Shown here piece by piece: positions 47,625-60,959 of a DNA stretch of 64,000 nt; position 1 is the first letter of the stretch, and every line of letters begins with the position of its first letter. The notes under the pieces are model-generated. The model was not told the origin of the DNA, made no database searches, and saw nothing but the letters and a program-made list of their open reading frames with translations. The stretch comes from Mangifera indica (lineage: Eukaryota; Streptophyta; Magnoliopsida; Sapindales; Anacardiaceae): contig NW_025401171.1 in the NCBI RefSeq assembly GCF_011075055.1, forward strand, positions 61,472-125,471, in the 5' to 3' direction. The translations under genes were made by a program, and so were the position numbers.

Positions 47625-47636
47625 TGGTATCAGAGC
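47625..47636 (+). other. Primer-binding site
   Basis: TGGTATCAGAGC, the exact 12-base complement of the 3' end of plant initiator tRNA-Met, immediately after the 5' LTR. Confidence 0.9.
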
Positions 47637-47639
47637 AAA

Positions 47640-50600
47640 ATTGAATTTCTTGTCTCTCTGTTATTTTTCTTTCTGTTTTAAGTCAATTTGTTCCTCCCTT
47701 CCTTACACTGTGTCAACAAAAGAATCTATAACTGAAATTTCTTCATCTTCTGTTCCTTTAACGTCATCAAATCTCTCACAAAAAAATAATTCTTCATCCT
47801 CTGTCCTAAATATAAAAAATTACGTTGGGAAAACTTTAACTTATACCAATTATTTACTTTGGAAGTCTTTTTTTCTTCCTATCCTTACCACTTATGATGT
47901 TCTTGGGCATGTGGATGGTACTTCTCTTTGTCCACCAAAAACCATTACCAATGATAATGGAGAATTTGTTTCTAATCCTTCCTATTTCTTATGGATTAAA
48001 ATTGATAACCTTGCAACAACTTCTCAAACCAAATGAAACGATGACAACCAGAGAAGCTTGGCTTGAGGTTGAAAAACTTTTTCAAGATCAAGCCTTCTTT
48101 TAGCTTTTGCAACTAAAGAGTAAGTTTAACAACACTCAAAAGAATGATCTCTCTATTGATGCATAGCTTCAAAAATTGAAAACTATATTTGATTTCCTTT
48201 CCTCTATTAGACATACCATCATTGAAGTTGATCTTGTTGTGTAGGCTATTGAAGGTTTATCTTCGGAATACTATAGTGTTGTCGTAAACATTAGTGCCCA
48301 AAAACTTTACTATCTTTTGTTGATGTCCGTCCTCAATTATACCTTTATGAGATTTGTCTCAAACGTAATCATCCTTCAACCACAGACACTTTTACTATAG
48401 TTGTTGTTTATCAATGTTTAACACAAGGTAAAGGATGAAATTTCACACCTAAAAATGCTTTTTAACCACGATTATCCTTTCCTTTTGATAATATTGGTCA
48501 TGGTCATAGATGTGGACACATCGTTCACACAATTTCAATAATTATGGTTTCCAATCTGGCTAAGATCTCAAACTAGTCATGGCTTTCATTCAGGATGTGG
48601 CTTTTCTTTTTATTATAACTCTCCAACACCAAGTGTCTTAGGTCCTAAACCAAACTTCTCACCAAATTTTCTCTCTTTCCAACTTGTGTAATGCCAAATG
48701 TTTTATGAAAATTCACACACAACTTGTGAATGTCTTGTGTTATATCATCCACATCAACCTTCTCTTTCACTTTTCAATGATAATCTCTCTAAATCCTTTA
48801 TTACATTCCATCTTCAAAAGCCTTCACCATTGTCCTAGGTTCCCGGCACTGGTGCTACATCACACATGACTAATGATTCTAGTAATCGTATTCAATCTTC
48901 CACTTATTTCGGTGTTGATTCTATTGTGTTTGGTAATAGTTTTGTTCATAACATTTCTTCAATAGGTTATACACAATTACAAACACCTTATGGTTCTTTT
49001 TTTTTGAATGATGTCTTAGTTGTTCCTTCAGTCACTTCTAATTTGCCTTCTATTAAAAAGTTTGATAAAGATAACTAGTGTAGTATTGAGTTTGGTCCAA
49101 CTGGTTTTGTTGTGAAGGATCTGCAGACACTGACTCCATTCCTTAGGTGCAATAATCCAAGAGCTTATTACCTTTTTAAATCTTACTCTTTCCATATTCT
49201 GAAATACATTCAATCATTAGCTGTAAGTCACATCCTAATCAAACTCTAGCACCATTAGTTTGGTCATCCTAATTCTAAAGTTTTGTCCACAACTTTATCA
49301 TTCAATAAGACGTCATGCTCTTTATCATTCTTTTGGGAAAACATGTTAAAGTTCCTTTCTTTCACTCTCATGTAAGAGTTTTAGCTTCATTTGAAATAAT
49401 TCATTTAGATCTTTGGGCATCACCTGTTTCTTCTTTTTCTAGCTTACGATATTATTTAGTGTTCTTAGATGATTACTTGTGTTACATTTGTGTTTTTCCA
49501 CTGCATTATAAATTGCAAGTTCTTGAAAAATTTAAATTATTTCATAAATATATAATTAATCTACTTGGATGTTCCATTAAAATATTTCAGTATGATAGTG
49601 GCAGTAAGTCCACAAGCAAATAATTCAAAGGTTATGCTAATTTACACGGTATCAAAATGCAATTTTTTTCCTTATATGCCCTAACAAAACGATGTAGCAG
49701 AAAGATCATATCGGGCAATAACTGAGATGGTGCACACTTTGTTATTAATACAAGCTGAATTGCCATTGATTTTTTGGGTAAAGGCCTTTCTTATGTCAAT
49801 TCATTTACTTAATTTGCTACCTAAAAAATCTGTTGCAAATTGTTCTCATTTTCAAATGTTGTTTCCTAAAACACCTAATTATACAAATTTGCAAGTATTT
49901 GGTTGTTCGTGTTATCCAAATCTTACAGCTAAATCACAGCACAAGTTATCAGCCTGATCAGTTGCTTGCATTTTTCTTAGTTTCTCAAGTGGCTATAAGG
50001 GGTTCAACTGTTATGATCCTATTTTAAAAGAGGTACATCTCTCTCAGCATGTGTTGTTTTCTGAAACTTTCTTTTTGTTTCAAACATTATCTAAAACCAC
50101 AGACTTTCATTCCACCACAAACGCCTCTTTTTTAAAGTCTCCCTTCCCTGTATTATCTTCCATTTATCTCCAACTCAGTAATTAATTTCTCATTCTATCC
50201 CAAATAAATCTTCAAACCGGCAATCCATATCTATTTCCTCTATTTTATCTTTATCATCAAACCATGATAATTCTAATCCTCATTTTACTAATTCCTCCTC
50301 ATAATCTTCTCTTTTATCGTTATCACCACCCTTAATTAACTCTTCTCAAGATATAGATAATATTTCTTTATCTTTTTTCTAATTTATCTTTATCACCATA
50401 ACAAGATACCTCTAGTCTACCTAATAATGTTTCTTTCCCATCTTATCCCTTATCTCCTCACTTACATGATAATGTCCTTTCTACATTATAATCAAAACCT
50501 TCAATAACACCACAACATGTTCCTACCACAACTCTTCTTTCCAATGCATCCTCACATGCAAACCAATCAAAGAAGACTAACCATATGCAAACCAGGTCTA

Positions 50601-53110
50601 AGATAGGTCATTCCAAATGCAAACACATTCCTTCTTTTCATGTTGCATTGAAAACACAGTTGTGAGTACCTCTAATACTACCCTTTCTGAGCCATTTAAT
50701 TACAATAAAGTGAAGCAACATTTTGAATGGTGTAATGCAATGAAAGATGAGTACCATGCTTTAATTCAAAATAACACTTGGACTCTTGTTTTTTATCCTT
50801 CAAACATAAATTTGTTCGGCAGTAAATGGGTCTAGAAAATCAAAAGAAAGGCAAATGGCTCTATAGCATGCTATAAAATGCGTTTAATCGCACAAGGGAA
50901 CATTTAACAAGCTAGCCTGAACTATGATGAGACATACAACCCAACAAGGTTTGCAAAACTATACTGGACTAATTGGTCGAATTGTGAATTGATGCCTTAA
51001 ACAATTTTTGTTGCTAAAATATCCATTTTTTGCAAGTTTTTAGACTAGACTATGACTGGACCATGACTGGACCAACGGTTCATTATCAATTCGTGGTCTA
51101 GTTTGGTTCAATCTCATCTCCATTCCTATAAAAATTATAAGTTTAAAAGTTTAAAACTTGAAACAGAAAAACCAAAAACATGACATCACTTTTCCAGCCT
51201 TTCTTTACATTATCACCATTACTCCAGCCTTTTTGCATTACTGTCATTGCTCTAGCCCTTCTGCATTACCGCCATTGCTCTAACCCTTTTGCATTGTCGT
51301 CACTACTATAGAAATAAAAATAGCCAGCCGACTTTCAATGACGTTGTTTGTTCTTCTCACATGCTTTGTCGACGTTTGACTGTTCTTCTCGTGCGCATTG
51401 CTAACGTGTGACACTTCATTCATAGTGGACTTCTTCTCCAAGTTTTCTCCTTCAAGTTCGACTCTTCGCTACATGTTTTATCATTCTACGTGCTTGACTT
51501 GTATTAATTAAGGCATTTATTCTTGTTACTTCATTGCAATGGACTAATGGAGTGCATAACTTGTATTACTTAAACTTGCACCTAAAAGTAGTGCAGTGGT
51601 GATTGATTTGTGTTTTGTTCAATTTGTTGATGTGTTTTTTTAAAAAGTAGTAGGTTTGATTTTTGTTTTGATTTGTGTTGTAATGGCCATGTTATATAAT
51701 TAATTTGTAATAGTATTTCAAAACATGTTTTACAGGGTTTGAATTGAAAATTATACATAGATTTAAATTCAATAGGTAAAGAACATGTAAGTAGACCAAT
51801 TTTTTTTAGGTTTTTATACAAAACTGAACATTTGATTAAACCAACCAGTCAAAATGGTTTGATGATTCAACCAAAACCAAACCTGAAAATGGTTTATGGC
51901 TAGTCTGGTTCTTAAAACCTTATAGCCCAATTGTGAAGCCGACAACCGATCGTACAGTATTAATCATCATAGTTTCACGAAGCTAGTGCATTCGACAATT
52001 AGATGTAAAAAACACCTTTTTACATGGCAACCTTTAAGAAGATGTTTACATGAAATAACCAAAAGAGGTTGAACATCCTAACAAACCTAATTTTGTATGT
52101 AGGTTCAACAAGGCCATTTACAACCTCAAGCAGGCCCTATGGGCTTGGTTTCACATATTCGCATCATTTTTGTGCCAAATCGAATTCAAGTCTTGTGCTA
52201 TAGATAGTTCCATATATACTCTTAAAGTTAGTACTAGTATAACAATTTTATTATTGCATGTTTTATGTTGATGATATTGTTTTAACTTCATCTGCAACAA
52301 CACTTGTTGCTTAAACTTCTTTCTTTATTGAAGATTGAATTTGCAATGATTGATCTTGGTTCTTTAAATTATTTCTTGCGAATTTCAAATACTAAAAATT
52401 CAAAAGGGATCTTTTTAGATTAGTTTAAATATGTAGTTTCCATTATTCAGTGAAGTGGTCTTCAACATGCCAAACTTCTTGTCACACCATTAGCTTGTAC
52501 AAATAGACTATTTGTCACTAAGAGTTCTTTATTACATGACATAAGTTTTGTAGTTAATCATGTTTGTCAATTTTTAAATGCTCCTCAAGAAAATCATTTT
52601 AAAGCAGTCAAATGCATTATTAGATACATCAAGGGTACTACAACTTATGGGCTCCAAAAATTAAGAAAGGTGTTTTATTGACCATATGTTTGTATACTAT
52701 GATGCTGATTGGGCAGGGTGTCTTGAAATTAGGCGTTCTATGTCTGGTTTTGCATTTTTTTGGATTCTAATTTAATTTCTTGGTTTGCGAAAAAAAAAGC
52801 TACAATTAGTTGTTCATATACTGAAGCAAAATATTGTGCCTTAATAAGTGTAGCAATGGAGGTATGTTGGTTACAAAATATGCTTCATGACAATGTTAGT
52901 GCAACTTACATGGTTGTCAATCCTGTTTAACATACTTGCTCCAAAAATGTTGAAATTGACATTCATTTTGTAAGAGAAAAACTATCTTGTGGACAACTTC
53001 TTGTTAAATACATTCCTTGTGTTGATCAAGTTGTTGATGTCTTCACCAAGGGTCTCGACTCTAATAGGTTTCATAGTCTTCATGCCAATCTTTGCATCAT
53101 GCCTCATCAC
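47640..53110 (+). pseudogene. Copia gag-pol remnant of the NLR-flanking element
   Basis: Order of recognisable parts: gag N-terminus (47800-48040; NYVGKTLTYTNYLLWKSFFL, GHVDGTSLCPP); GAG-pre-integrase pieces (about 48870-49200); integrase core (49370-49620; FEIIHLDLWASPVSSFSSL, YYLVFLDDY) and its QNDVAER-like segment near 49685; Copia RT start (50700-50945; WTLVFYPS, SKWV). The hAT-like insertion follows, then RT continues (from about 51935; VKPTTDRT, DVKNTFLHGNL) and the RNase H region (52690-53060; KYCALISVAMEVCWLQ, FTKGLDSNRFH). Many stops and frameshifts; not functional. Confidence 0.8.
50955..51925. mobile_element. hAT-like nonautonomous insertion within the Copia RT
   Basis: Splits the RT codons ..YNP and ..VKPTT. 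The left end has AAGGTTTGCAAAACTATACTG and the right end, read inward, ATAAGGTTTTAAGAACCAGAC, which are imperfect inverted repeats. Flanking cccaac/cccaat-type text suggests a short target duplication. A related element is at 62759-63184. No transposase domain was seen; the 79-codon minus-strand frame (51582-51821) is not convincing. Confidence 0.5.
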
Positions 53111-53124
53111 GCAAATCTTGAGGG

Positions 53125-53340
53125 TGATGATATATATTGTATACAGTATGAATGAAAAAAAAAAAAAAGAAGGATTGTACACATGTAAATCAGTTTTCAT
53201 ATTCTATAGTTTATTGACTTTATCTTTTTATAATTTGTTAGTTTTATCTATATTTTCATTATATTCTTGTATTACATTATAAATATCAATGTAATTTATT
53301 CTCACAGGATAGTGGGTTTTTATCTAAGAATAATCTTATA
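53125..53340 (+). mobile_element. 3' LTR of the Copia element behind the NLR
   Basis: Starts TGATGATATATATTG after a short polypurine-like ATCTTGAGGG and ends ..AATAATCTTATA. It contains an A-rich run of 16 bases near 53155. Confidence 0.75.
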
Positions 53341-54582
53341 TTAATCAGTCTATTCACAGTTTGATTCCAGAAGCATGAAATGTCTCGATCTTGTTTTGGA
53401 GTCTTTTCTAAATTATGTTCTTGTTTCATTGTTAGACATTTACCATTTTCTTTGATTGAAAAAATAATATAAAAATGGAAAAATGATGTCGCCTATTTAT
53501 GACTAATGTTCATTGTGAGAGTTGATAAAATAAAATAAAGCCTTCAAAGAGTACCCCGAATAACAAAGTTGAGGCACCCGAGCAAGAAGCTATAGATTCG
53601 AAGCTCGATAATGACGTATTATGATCAAATTCTTAGCTTATTTGGTATAATAATTATAAGGTTGATAATTAAACCTAAAGTTTTCTCCTATTTAGCATGA
53701 TTAGTTTAGGCTCATTTAGGTCGAAAATGTTGAAGCGAAAACGGTGATATATTCACTTAAGGTTTCCTACAAAAATAAAAAATACCCTATTTGGTTAACA
53801 AGAACTTGTAGGATTAAATAGTACTCACCAAAAAAAAAACTTGTAGGTTTAAATAATATCGAATTGTTCTTGAATTAGTTAAGAAGGAATATTCGAAAAA
53901 AAGAAAATCATTCTCAACATTCAAGGTATAATCACTAATCGTTCTCAATATTTTGGTTGGGTCATTGAGAGAATAAGTGGCACTAAATTATATAAGTTGT
54001 AAAATATATTTTGACTTAAGATTTGATATATAAAAACTATGAAATGATTCAATAGTTGTGTGCTAAAAAAAAAACTAACACCAGAGTAATCACAGTTAGT
54101 TCTCTATCAGAGTTATTTATATTAAGTTTGTGACTTATTAACAAAACAATATCGTTTTACTGAATAATAAGCCAAACCATTGATTTGAGCAATAATTTTG
54201 AGTAGGATGTGCATGATCTAGTTTGTGTAGTTTAAGAGTTTTTTCAAACCAAACTAAAAAAAAAAGTTTGAAAAATTTTCAAGCCAAACAAAATAATTTT
54301 AGGTTTCAAACCAAACTAAAATAAACTAAAAAAAAAAAATGGTTTAAACCTACTAAAATTATTCACTTCTAAATATATATTAGTTAATAAAATTTATGGA
54401 ATAATAGTTTTTTATAATATAATATAAACATGTAAAATAAATATGAAATATATATATATAATACATGTAAAGAAAATGACAAAATAAATATAAAAGTATT
54501 TTTACACCTAATTGCTTATTAAATTTTTTTGTCTAAAATAGTTATACAAAAACATGATTTACGGTCTGGTTTAGTTTGAAAA
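53341..54582. other. AT-rich spacer between the Copia element and MULE-2
   Basis: No gene supported. The first part may be the original 3' flank of the NLR. Homopolymer A runs and AAACCAAACTAAA-type sequence lie near 54240-54350. Confidence 0.4.
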
Positions 54583-54690
54583 GGGAAATTATATTAAATG
54601 ACCAAAATTAAGGGGGTTTAAGTGAAATTTCCCAAAACAATAAGGTTTAAGCAAAAATGCCCCATTTTTATGAAATGACAAAATTGCCCC

Positions 54691-54700
54691 TATATATAAA
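54691..54700 (+). promoter_or_regulatory. TATA box of the MULE-2 Ulp1-like gene
   Basis: TATATATAAA, 135 bp before the first ATG at 54835 and within the terminal inverted repeat region. Confidence 0.5.
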
Positions 54701-54834
54701 CAAGAAAATTTTCTTATTTTCCACTGTAATTTTCTACGGTTTCACTGTGCAAATTCAAAGAAATTTTCCCTTCCCATGGTCACCCCACGAGCGAAGAGGT
54801 TTCTATCTATTTTCGTGTTTTTCGGTGACCAAAA

Positions 54835-57800
54835 ATGACAAAGAAGGTTAGTACATCTTTCCTACTCTTGTTTGAATCAAGTCATTGTTCATATTATTGA
54901 GATTTGAGAGAGATTTTGCGATTTCAAAGTTTAGGGTTTCGATTTTGAACAATGATTAAAATGTTTTGATTTTTGGTTGTTTTCGTTGAATTTCTTGAGG
55001 GGTTTTGTGTTATAGTCTATGTAGATTTAGTTTGTGCTGAAATTGGACGCCGAAACAACGAATTTTTGGCCAAAAATGGGTTCAAAGCGATTGGCACTTC
55101 GACTGTGGGAACAATGAATCCCACGGTCAGGACGAAATCTCTCACGATCAGGAGAGTTTGACCGTGGCTTAGTGGGTGAAGTATCGTTTTCAAAACATTA
55201 GGGAGTTGGGGGAGAACAGTTAGTCCATGGGGGTGTTTCTGAAATTTACCACGCGACAGTGAGCTAATGCCGTGAAAACCGTGGGGGGGGGAATTTACTT
55301 TTTGGAAACTGCGGGGGCGCTAATAGATTAGAAAATTGCTGAGAGTGTAAGGGATAAATATTGAACCTGTCTGTAGTAGAAATTTTTTGAGGGGGTAAAT
55401 TAATATTTTTCATATCTAGGGATTCTGAACGTGTAGATTTCGAATTTTATATCCGTTTTTTCTATTTTAGGGTTTTTCGACATTTAGTTTTCAAATTTGA
55501 CATTCGGTTTTTTTATTTTTGTGCTTTTTTTAAAGATTTTACGATATAAAACCTATTTCAACTTATAGAATTTGAATTTGAATTTCATTTTTTTGATTTT
55601 CATCGTTTTAAGATAAATCGACTCGTATTTTTAAGATTTTCTAACGATTTTTCAATTATTGACATACCTAAGGTATTTCAACGTATAGATTCAAATTTCA
55701 GTTCCGTTTTTTCGATTTTTGCCCTTTTAGGATATATCAACTCATATTTTCAGATCTTTGACTGATTTTTCGATTGTTAACATTCAAGAGTATTTCAACT
55801 TTTAGAATTCGAATTTTAATTCCGTTTTTTCAATTTTTACCATTTTAGGATATATCGACTCGTATTTTCTAGATTTTCGAACGATTTTTTAGTTATGGAC
55901 ATTCTAAGGTATTTCAATGTATAGAATTCGAATTTCAGTTTCATTTTTTCGAATTTCACCGTTTTAAGATATATCGACTTGTATTTTCTAGATTTTTGAA
56001 CGATTTTTCCATTGTTGACATTTTAGGGTATTTCAACGTTTAGAATTCGAATTTCAGTTCTGTTTTTTTTATTTTCACCGTTTTAGGATATGTGGACTCG
56101 TATTTTCCAGATTTTCAATCAGTTTTTTGGTTATTGACATCCTAAGGTATTTCAATGTATAGAATTCAAATTTAAGTTCCGTTTTTTCAAATTTCACCAT
56201 TTTAGGATATCTTGACTCGTATTTTCTAGATTTCTGAATGATTTTTTGATTATTGACATTCTAAGGTATTTCAACATATAGAATTCGAATTTCAGTTTCA
56301 TTTTAAGATATATCGACCCGTATTTTTCATATTTTTGAACAATTTTTTTATTATTGACATTCTAGGATATTTCAACATTTAGAGTTCGAATTTCAGTTTC
56401 ATTTTTTCGATTTTCACCATTTTAGGATATGTTGACTCGTATTTTCCAGATTCTCGATCAGTTTTTTGATTATTGACATTCTAAGGTATTTCAACGTATA
56501 CAATTCAAATTTCAATTTTGTTTTTTCAAATTTCACCGTTTTAAGATATATTGACTCATATTTTCCAAATTTTCAAACAATTTTTTGATTGTTGACTTTC
56601 TAGGGTATTTCAACGTTTAGAAATTTGAATTTGAATTTCGGTTTTTTGATTTTCACCGTTTTATGATATATCGACTCATATTTTTCAGATTTGATTTTTT
56701 GATTATTAACATTCTAGGGTATTTCAACGTTTAAAATTCGAATTTCAATTCTGTTTTTTTATTTTCACCGTTTTATTATAATGAAATCCTACTTTATAAA
56801 TTTTGTTTGTTTTTTATGAATGTCTTACCAATGTCGTACCAATGTTAAAGGTGAGCTACGAAGTCCAGACACTTTCGGGTAGATGTGATATGTCGTGCAC
56901 AGTGCACTGCATTATCCATGATTATTTCTACACTGACCCTGGATCAGCCTCGACTGTTTGAGAGGATATTTTTTGGGCATCTCCTTCGTCTACCCCAAAC
57001 CAAATTTTCTAGGATATTGGTTCATGCATTTCAACCACGATAGCTACATCGGCCCTCCGTTAGAGATGAGCTATGGTTTAGGGTTAGCAGGGTTGATGTT
57101 AGATTTAGCCTGTTTGAGTTTGCTTTGATAACGGGCCTTTCATTTAGCTGACACACTGCTATTTCTTCATAAATTCCTTACTCCTCCGAACATAAGATCA
57201 GAGATACATACTTTTGGGGTTGTCCGAAGGTGTAGTATCATGGCATAGAGTGAGTTTTCTTGGCTAGGCCATAGAGGGATGACGATGTTGACGCCGTCAA
57301 GATGACCTTGTTGTATATTCTTCACATGGTGTTGTTAGGGGATGATCGACGAAAGAAGGTATCTACAAAATACTTATAGTTAGTTGATCATCTGGACGGG
57401 TTTAATTCCTACCCCTAGGGTGTTGCCTTGTGGCAGATGATGTATGAGTTTATGTCACAGGCGAGTGACAGAGTATGCTCCAAACGGATGTTTGAAATGC
57501 GTAAATATGACCTCTACAGATTTCCTTTCGCATTTCAGGTAAATTTTAATTTATTGATTATATATATTAATTGACAAAAATATGAATTGATTTATTTAAA
57601 TCGTTAATGGTTATATTGTAGTATTGGATATATGAGACACTAGACACCTTGTACGACTGGGTTGACATGATTGATATCCATGCGTCCCCACGGATATTTA
57701 GGTGGCATACACGGGACATCCCTAGTTGGAGTCTTATAGGCATTATTTTCACTGGTGACCTAGTATGTGAACATTAATTAATAAGTTGATTAATTCATTG

Positions 57801-59726
57801 AATATTGCAATTATTTTGACATTTTCACCGTTTCATGATTAGGATGATGTCACATTCTCACTTCGTCCGTCACCGACGGAGGAGGGTTTACCATGGTATG
57901 CTGACATCCGTGAGTACACAGGTTTATTGAATGCTGATTCCTCCTCATCATCTTCGGTTCCTCTCGTGACAGGAGATGAGGCTTTTCCAGTCTCAGGACA
58001 TTCAAATATACCCGTCGAGACTCTTGGGACCTTTGAGGAACCTATTTAGTCTCTTGTTATGGAGTATGGAGTAGCCTTTTTGTCCCCCTGGAGTTCATAG
58101 CCCACAAACCACAGACCTTCTTGGGGTTGAGGATTGTACTATCCATCCTGTCATTGAGGAGTGTCCCCTATCAATATCACTCAGTATTTCCACATTAGAT
58201 GTTGCATTGGCGCACTAGGGTGTTATGATATATTGTAGATATTATATTTTATATAAAATATCATTTACCATTTTGTTCTTTTCATGTATATAGGGGATCC
58301 GCATTGAGATATTACCAATCAAGGGTTCTCCCCGAACACCTTCCCCAGAAGTTGAGGTTATGTTTTTTTAATAAATGTCATTGATCGATTTGTCTTTTCA
58401 GTTATAATGTTTATTTAATAATGTTTTGTTTCTTTTTCAGGACAAGCGATTGTGGTTACTTGTTGATATCCCGAGCTCCAATAAAAGGACAATGAATATT
58501 AGTTTATAAGAGGAAGACTTCCAGGAGGATGTATCGAGGCAATCCATATTGAGGTATATCAATTATAATTACTATATAAATATTCATATATATTGTTCAC
58601 TGAGATTTTCAAAATTACCATTTTGTAGTCCGCCGAGGGGGCACGCATGGTGGACTTGACCATGATTCAAGATTCTCCAGCCAAACCTCCTTCGGCATAC
58701 ATGGAGATGGTAACATTAATCGATTAATGCGTAATTGTTACTTGGGATGAAATATTAAATTAATAGTTGTATGTACTTACAGTTGATTCGTACAACACAC
58801 GATCGGATCGTCTAGAAAGGTCTACTCATTCGCATCCTGTATACAAATCCAATCAAAAGGAGGGCGAAATGATAGTTTAGGACCATTCCATCTTCTACCT
58901 CAGAGCGTGAGGAATCTTTCCTCACGTAGTACACCAAAGTTACGGCTTCGACGCCCATGATGTTTACTTCAACGGGTCAAAGTCGAAAGACAATTTTTAG
59001 CAGATTGTGGTAGAGTTGCGCGAGTGGCTGACTGATGATATAAGTTGTCTATACTATATAATTTAGTTAAAAGTTTGATATATTCATCAATAACTAACAT
59101 ATGTGAAGTTATTTATACCATTTCAACATTTGGATTCCTTTTTAGCTATATTACGTTGGCACTAGGACGATCACCGTTCGACTATTTCACAACATTGGAT
59201 GACTGCCCACACATTCTTCGTAGGTCATGTTGAGATGGCTTGGAAGAGTTGGCAGACCACACTGGAAGAGGAGTTCCAGTTTTCGGGGCTCTTCATGAGG
59301 ATTGTTGAGGTAACTTATACCTTGGGGTTATTTTACAAACCATGGGGGTTGGTTGATAAGGTATATTATAATAGTATTTTCATTACATTTTACGTTAAAT
59401 TAGTTTATAATCAACTTTAATTGGTCACTATTTATAGGTTTACATTCCTATAAACTTCGATTGTGGACATTGGGTGGTCGGAGTTATAGATTTCTGTGAG
59501 TGGTCGATTATAGTGTATGATTCGAAGGTAATATACTCAGGGAATATGGGGTCTCTCGAGTGGCGGATGCAACCGTACACGACATTCATACTGGCATTAT
59601 TAGAGGAGATGAGTTTCTGGATAGACTCCACGACGTGATCCCCTCGTGTTACATCGAGCGACGGATGTCCCTCAGCAGGGGGAAGGCTCCAGTGACTGTT
59701 GTGTGTTTATGTTACGTTTTTTTTAG
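54835..59726 (+). pseudogene. Ulp1/C48 peptidase-like gene of MULE-2, with DUF1985 region (decayed)
   Basis: Exon 1 ATGACAAAGAAG (54835-54846), donor gttagt, then a long intron with the 119-bp array. A DUF1985-like region at about 56855-57537 has LFERIFFGHLLRLPQTKFS, ELWFRVSRVDVRFSLFEFAL, ITGLSF and KYDLYRFPFAFQ, with several stops; MULE-1 lacks most of it. Later exons parallel MULE-1: YWIYETLDTLYDWVD (from 57622), the 58440 region, 59130 (MAWKSWQTTLEEEFQFSG, YKPWG) and the core from 59440. The catalytic His is present (GHWVVGVIDF) as is VYDS, but an 11-bp deletion at about 59625 frameshifts the gene before the VPQQ..DC motif, which lies in another frame. Extra stops near 58050 and 59167. Confidence 0.75.
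55560..56790 (+). repeat. 119-bp minisatellite array of MULE-2
   Basis: About ten units of 117-119 bp, the same consensus as in MULE-1 (GGTATTTCAACGTATAGAAT, TTTTAGGATATATCGACTCG) but more diverged. The position is again the first intron of the Ulp1-like gene. Confidence 0.85.
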
Positions 59727-59837
59727 TGTTTGGCATTGTCACGGAGTGTCGATTGAAAGGTGATTTAACCCATTTGTCATGTCTAACACCAGTGGACTAA
59801 AAGATAAAAATTGAAAGGTGATTTAAGAGAAATTAAA

Positions 59838-60549
59838 ATTTTTTCACCCAAGGTTTGGTCTAAAAACACTTTTACACCCCTTGTTTCCATAAATAACAAT
59901 TTTTAACTCAAACTGAAGCTCTTTTTAAGAAAAATTGAAAGTATTAGGGTAAAATATAATTTTACTAACAATTAATTTTTAAAATAAAAAACAATTACTT
60001 TCTATCAGACTTAAATGTTTTAAACATGACACTTTGCTTAAAAAATATTGATGCATTTTATTTAATTCTCTAGAGATGTAACATCATTATTGATATTATT
60101 AGGGGCAAACTGATTTTTCAAAACTCTTAAAAGACCCGCAAACTCTTTTAAATTTTAGATAACCCCCTAAAAAATTTTATAAAGACCTCTGACATTTTCA
60201 AAAATTACAATGTACCCCTAATATACGATTATATGATAGAAACACCTCTATATATAAGAAGAAAAGAAAAAATGGTGAGAGTAAAAGGAAAAGAAATTAA
60301 GTGGTTTCTTATATAATTAGGATATTTAAAAGATTATTTTTATTTTTTGCTAATTTATGGTTATATGATTATTTTGAAAATTGAGGTGGAATTTTACTTC
60401 TCAATACTATAGTTTCATTAACATAGTTTAATCTTGTGCAGAAAATTGTTATTTATGTTTATTTTCGGGTAAAAATGCTATTTATACTAACTAAGGGTGG
60501 AAAAGTGTTCTATGGCTAAACCTTGGATGGGAATAGTGATTCACTTATG
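59838..60549. mobile_element. Foldback MULE-like element E (divergent)
   Basis: The left arm has CACCCAAGGTTTGGTCTAAA AACACTTTTACACCCC-type text; the right arm read inward has CATCCAAGGTTTAGCCATAG and AACACTTTTCCACCC. This resembles the terminal CCCAAGGTTTAG motif of elements A-D and F. Ends and target duplication not precisely set. Confidence 0.5.
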
Positions 60550-60959
60550 ATTAATAATTAGAATCCTTCCTTCTTAAGTTCCCCTGAAGTGTGATCCAGC
60601 TCAAAAAAGGTGACAAAGCTGCGGCTATTTCAATTTTTTTAATGTAAAGAGAGATAGGAGAAGGGAGCAGTTAATAGTAACAATAAAATATACAAATTAG
60701 TTTTAGGCACGTTGGTTGGATAAGATAAATATTCAAAAGCTTAGTGCTCTAAACTTTTCCATTCAATGCGCATGCTGTTTTGAAAAATATGTACAACATG
60801 TTGTGTGAACAGAATTAAAAAAAATAAAACCATAGCTGGATTATTTTGAATTTATACACAGTATATAAAAGGCAATAGGGCGAAAGAATATTTTTCCTTT
60901 AATCAAATAATTTACAAGAAGTTTTTATACACAATAACAATCATGCGAAAAAATGCAAA
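60550..60959. other. Unassigned sequence
   Basis: AT-rich; no gene or repeat recognised. Confidence 0.35.

Larger units (their letters stand above)
47399..53340 (+). mobile_element. Decayed Copia LTR retrotransposon in the NLR 3' flank
   Basis: Full-length in outline: 5' LTR, primer-binding site (47625), gag, integrase, RT, RNase H, polypurine tract, 3' LTR. Same strand as the NLR and begins 32 bp after the NLR stop codon, so it probably sits in its 3' untranslated region. Sequence after 53340 may be the displaced remainder of the NLR 3' flank. The element is interrupted by a hAT-like insertion (about 50955-51925). Confidence 0.8.
54583..59745 (+). mobile_element. Truncated Mutator-like element 2 (Ulp1 half only)
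   Basis: The left terminus begins GGGAAATTATATTAAATGAC. Internal order matches MULE-1 (TATA box, exon 1, 119-bp array, DUF1985 and C48 exons) up to the sequence ggcattgtcacggag, then homology to MULE-1 stops at about 59745. The mudrA half and right terminus are missing. The left flank nonamer is gtttgaaaa (54574-54582). Confidence 0.75.

Noticed and set aside
47394..53345. 5-bp target duplication for the NLR-flanking Copia element
   Set aside because: agcca before the 5' LTR and ttaat after the 3' LTR do not match; the borders may have drifted or recombined.
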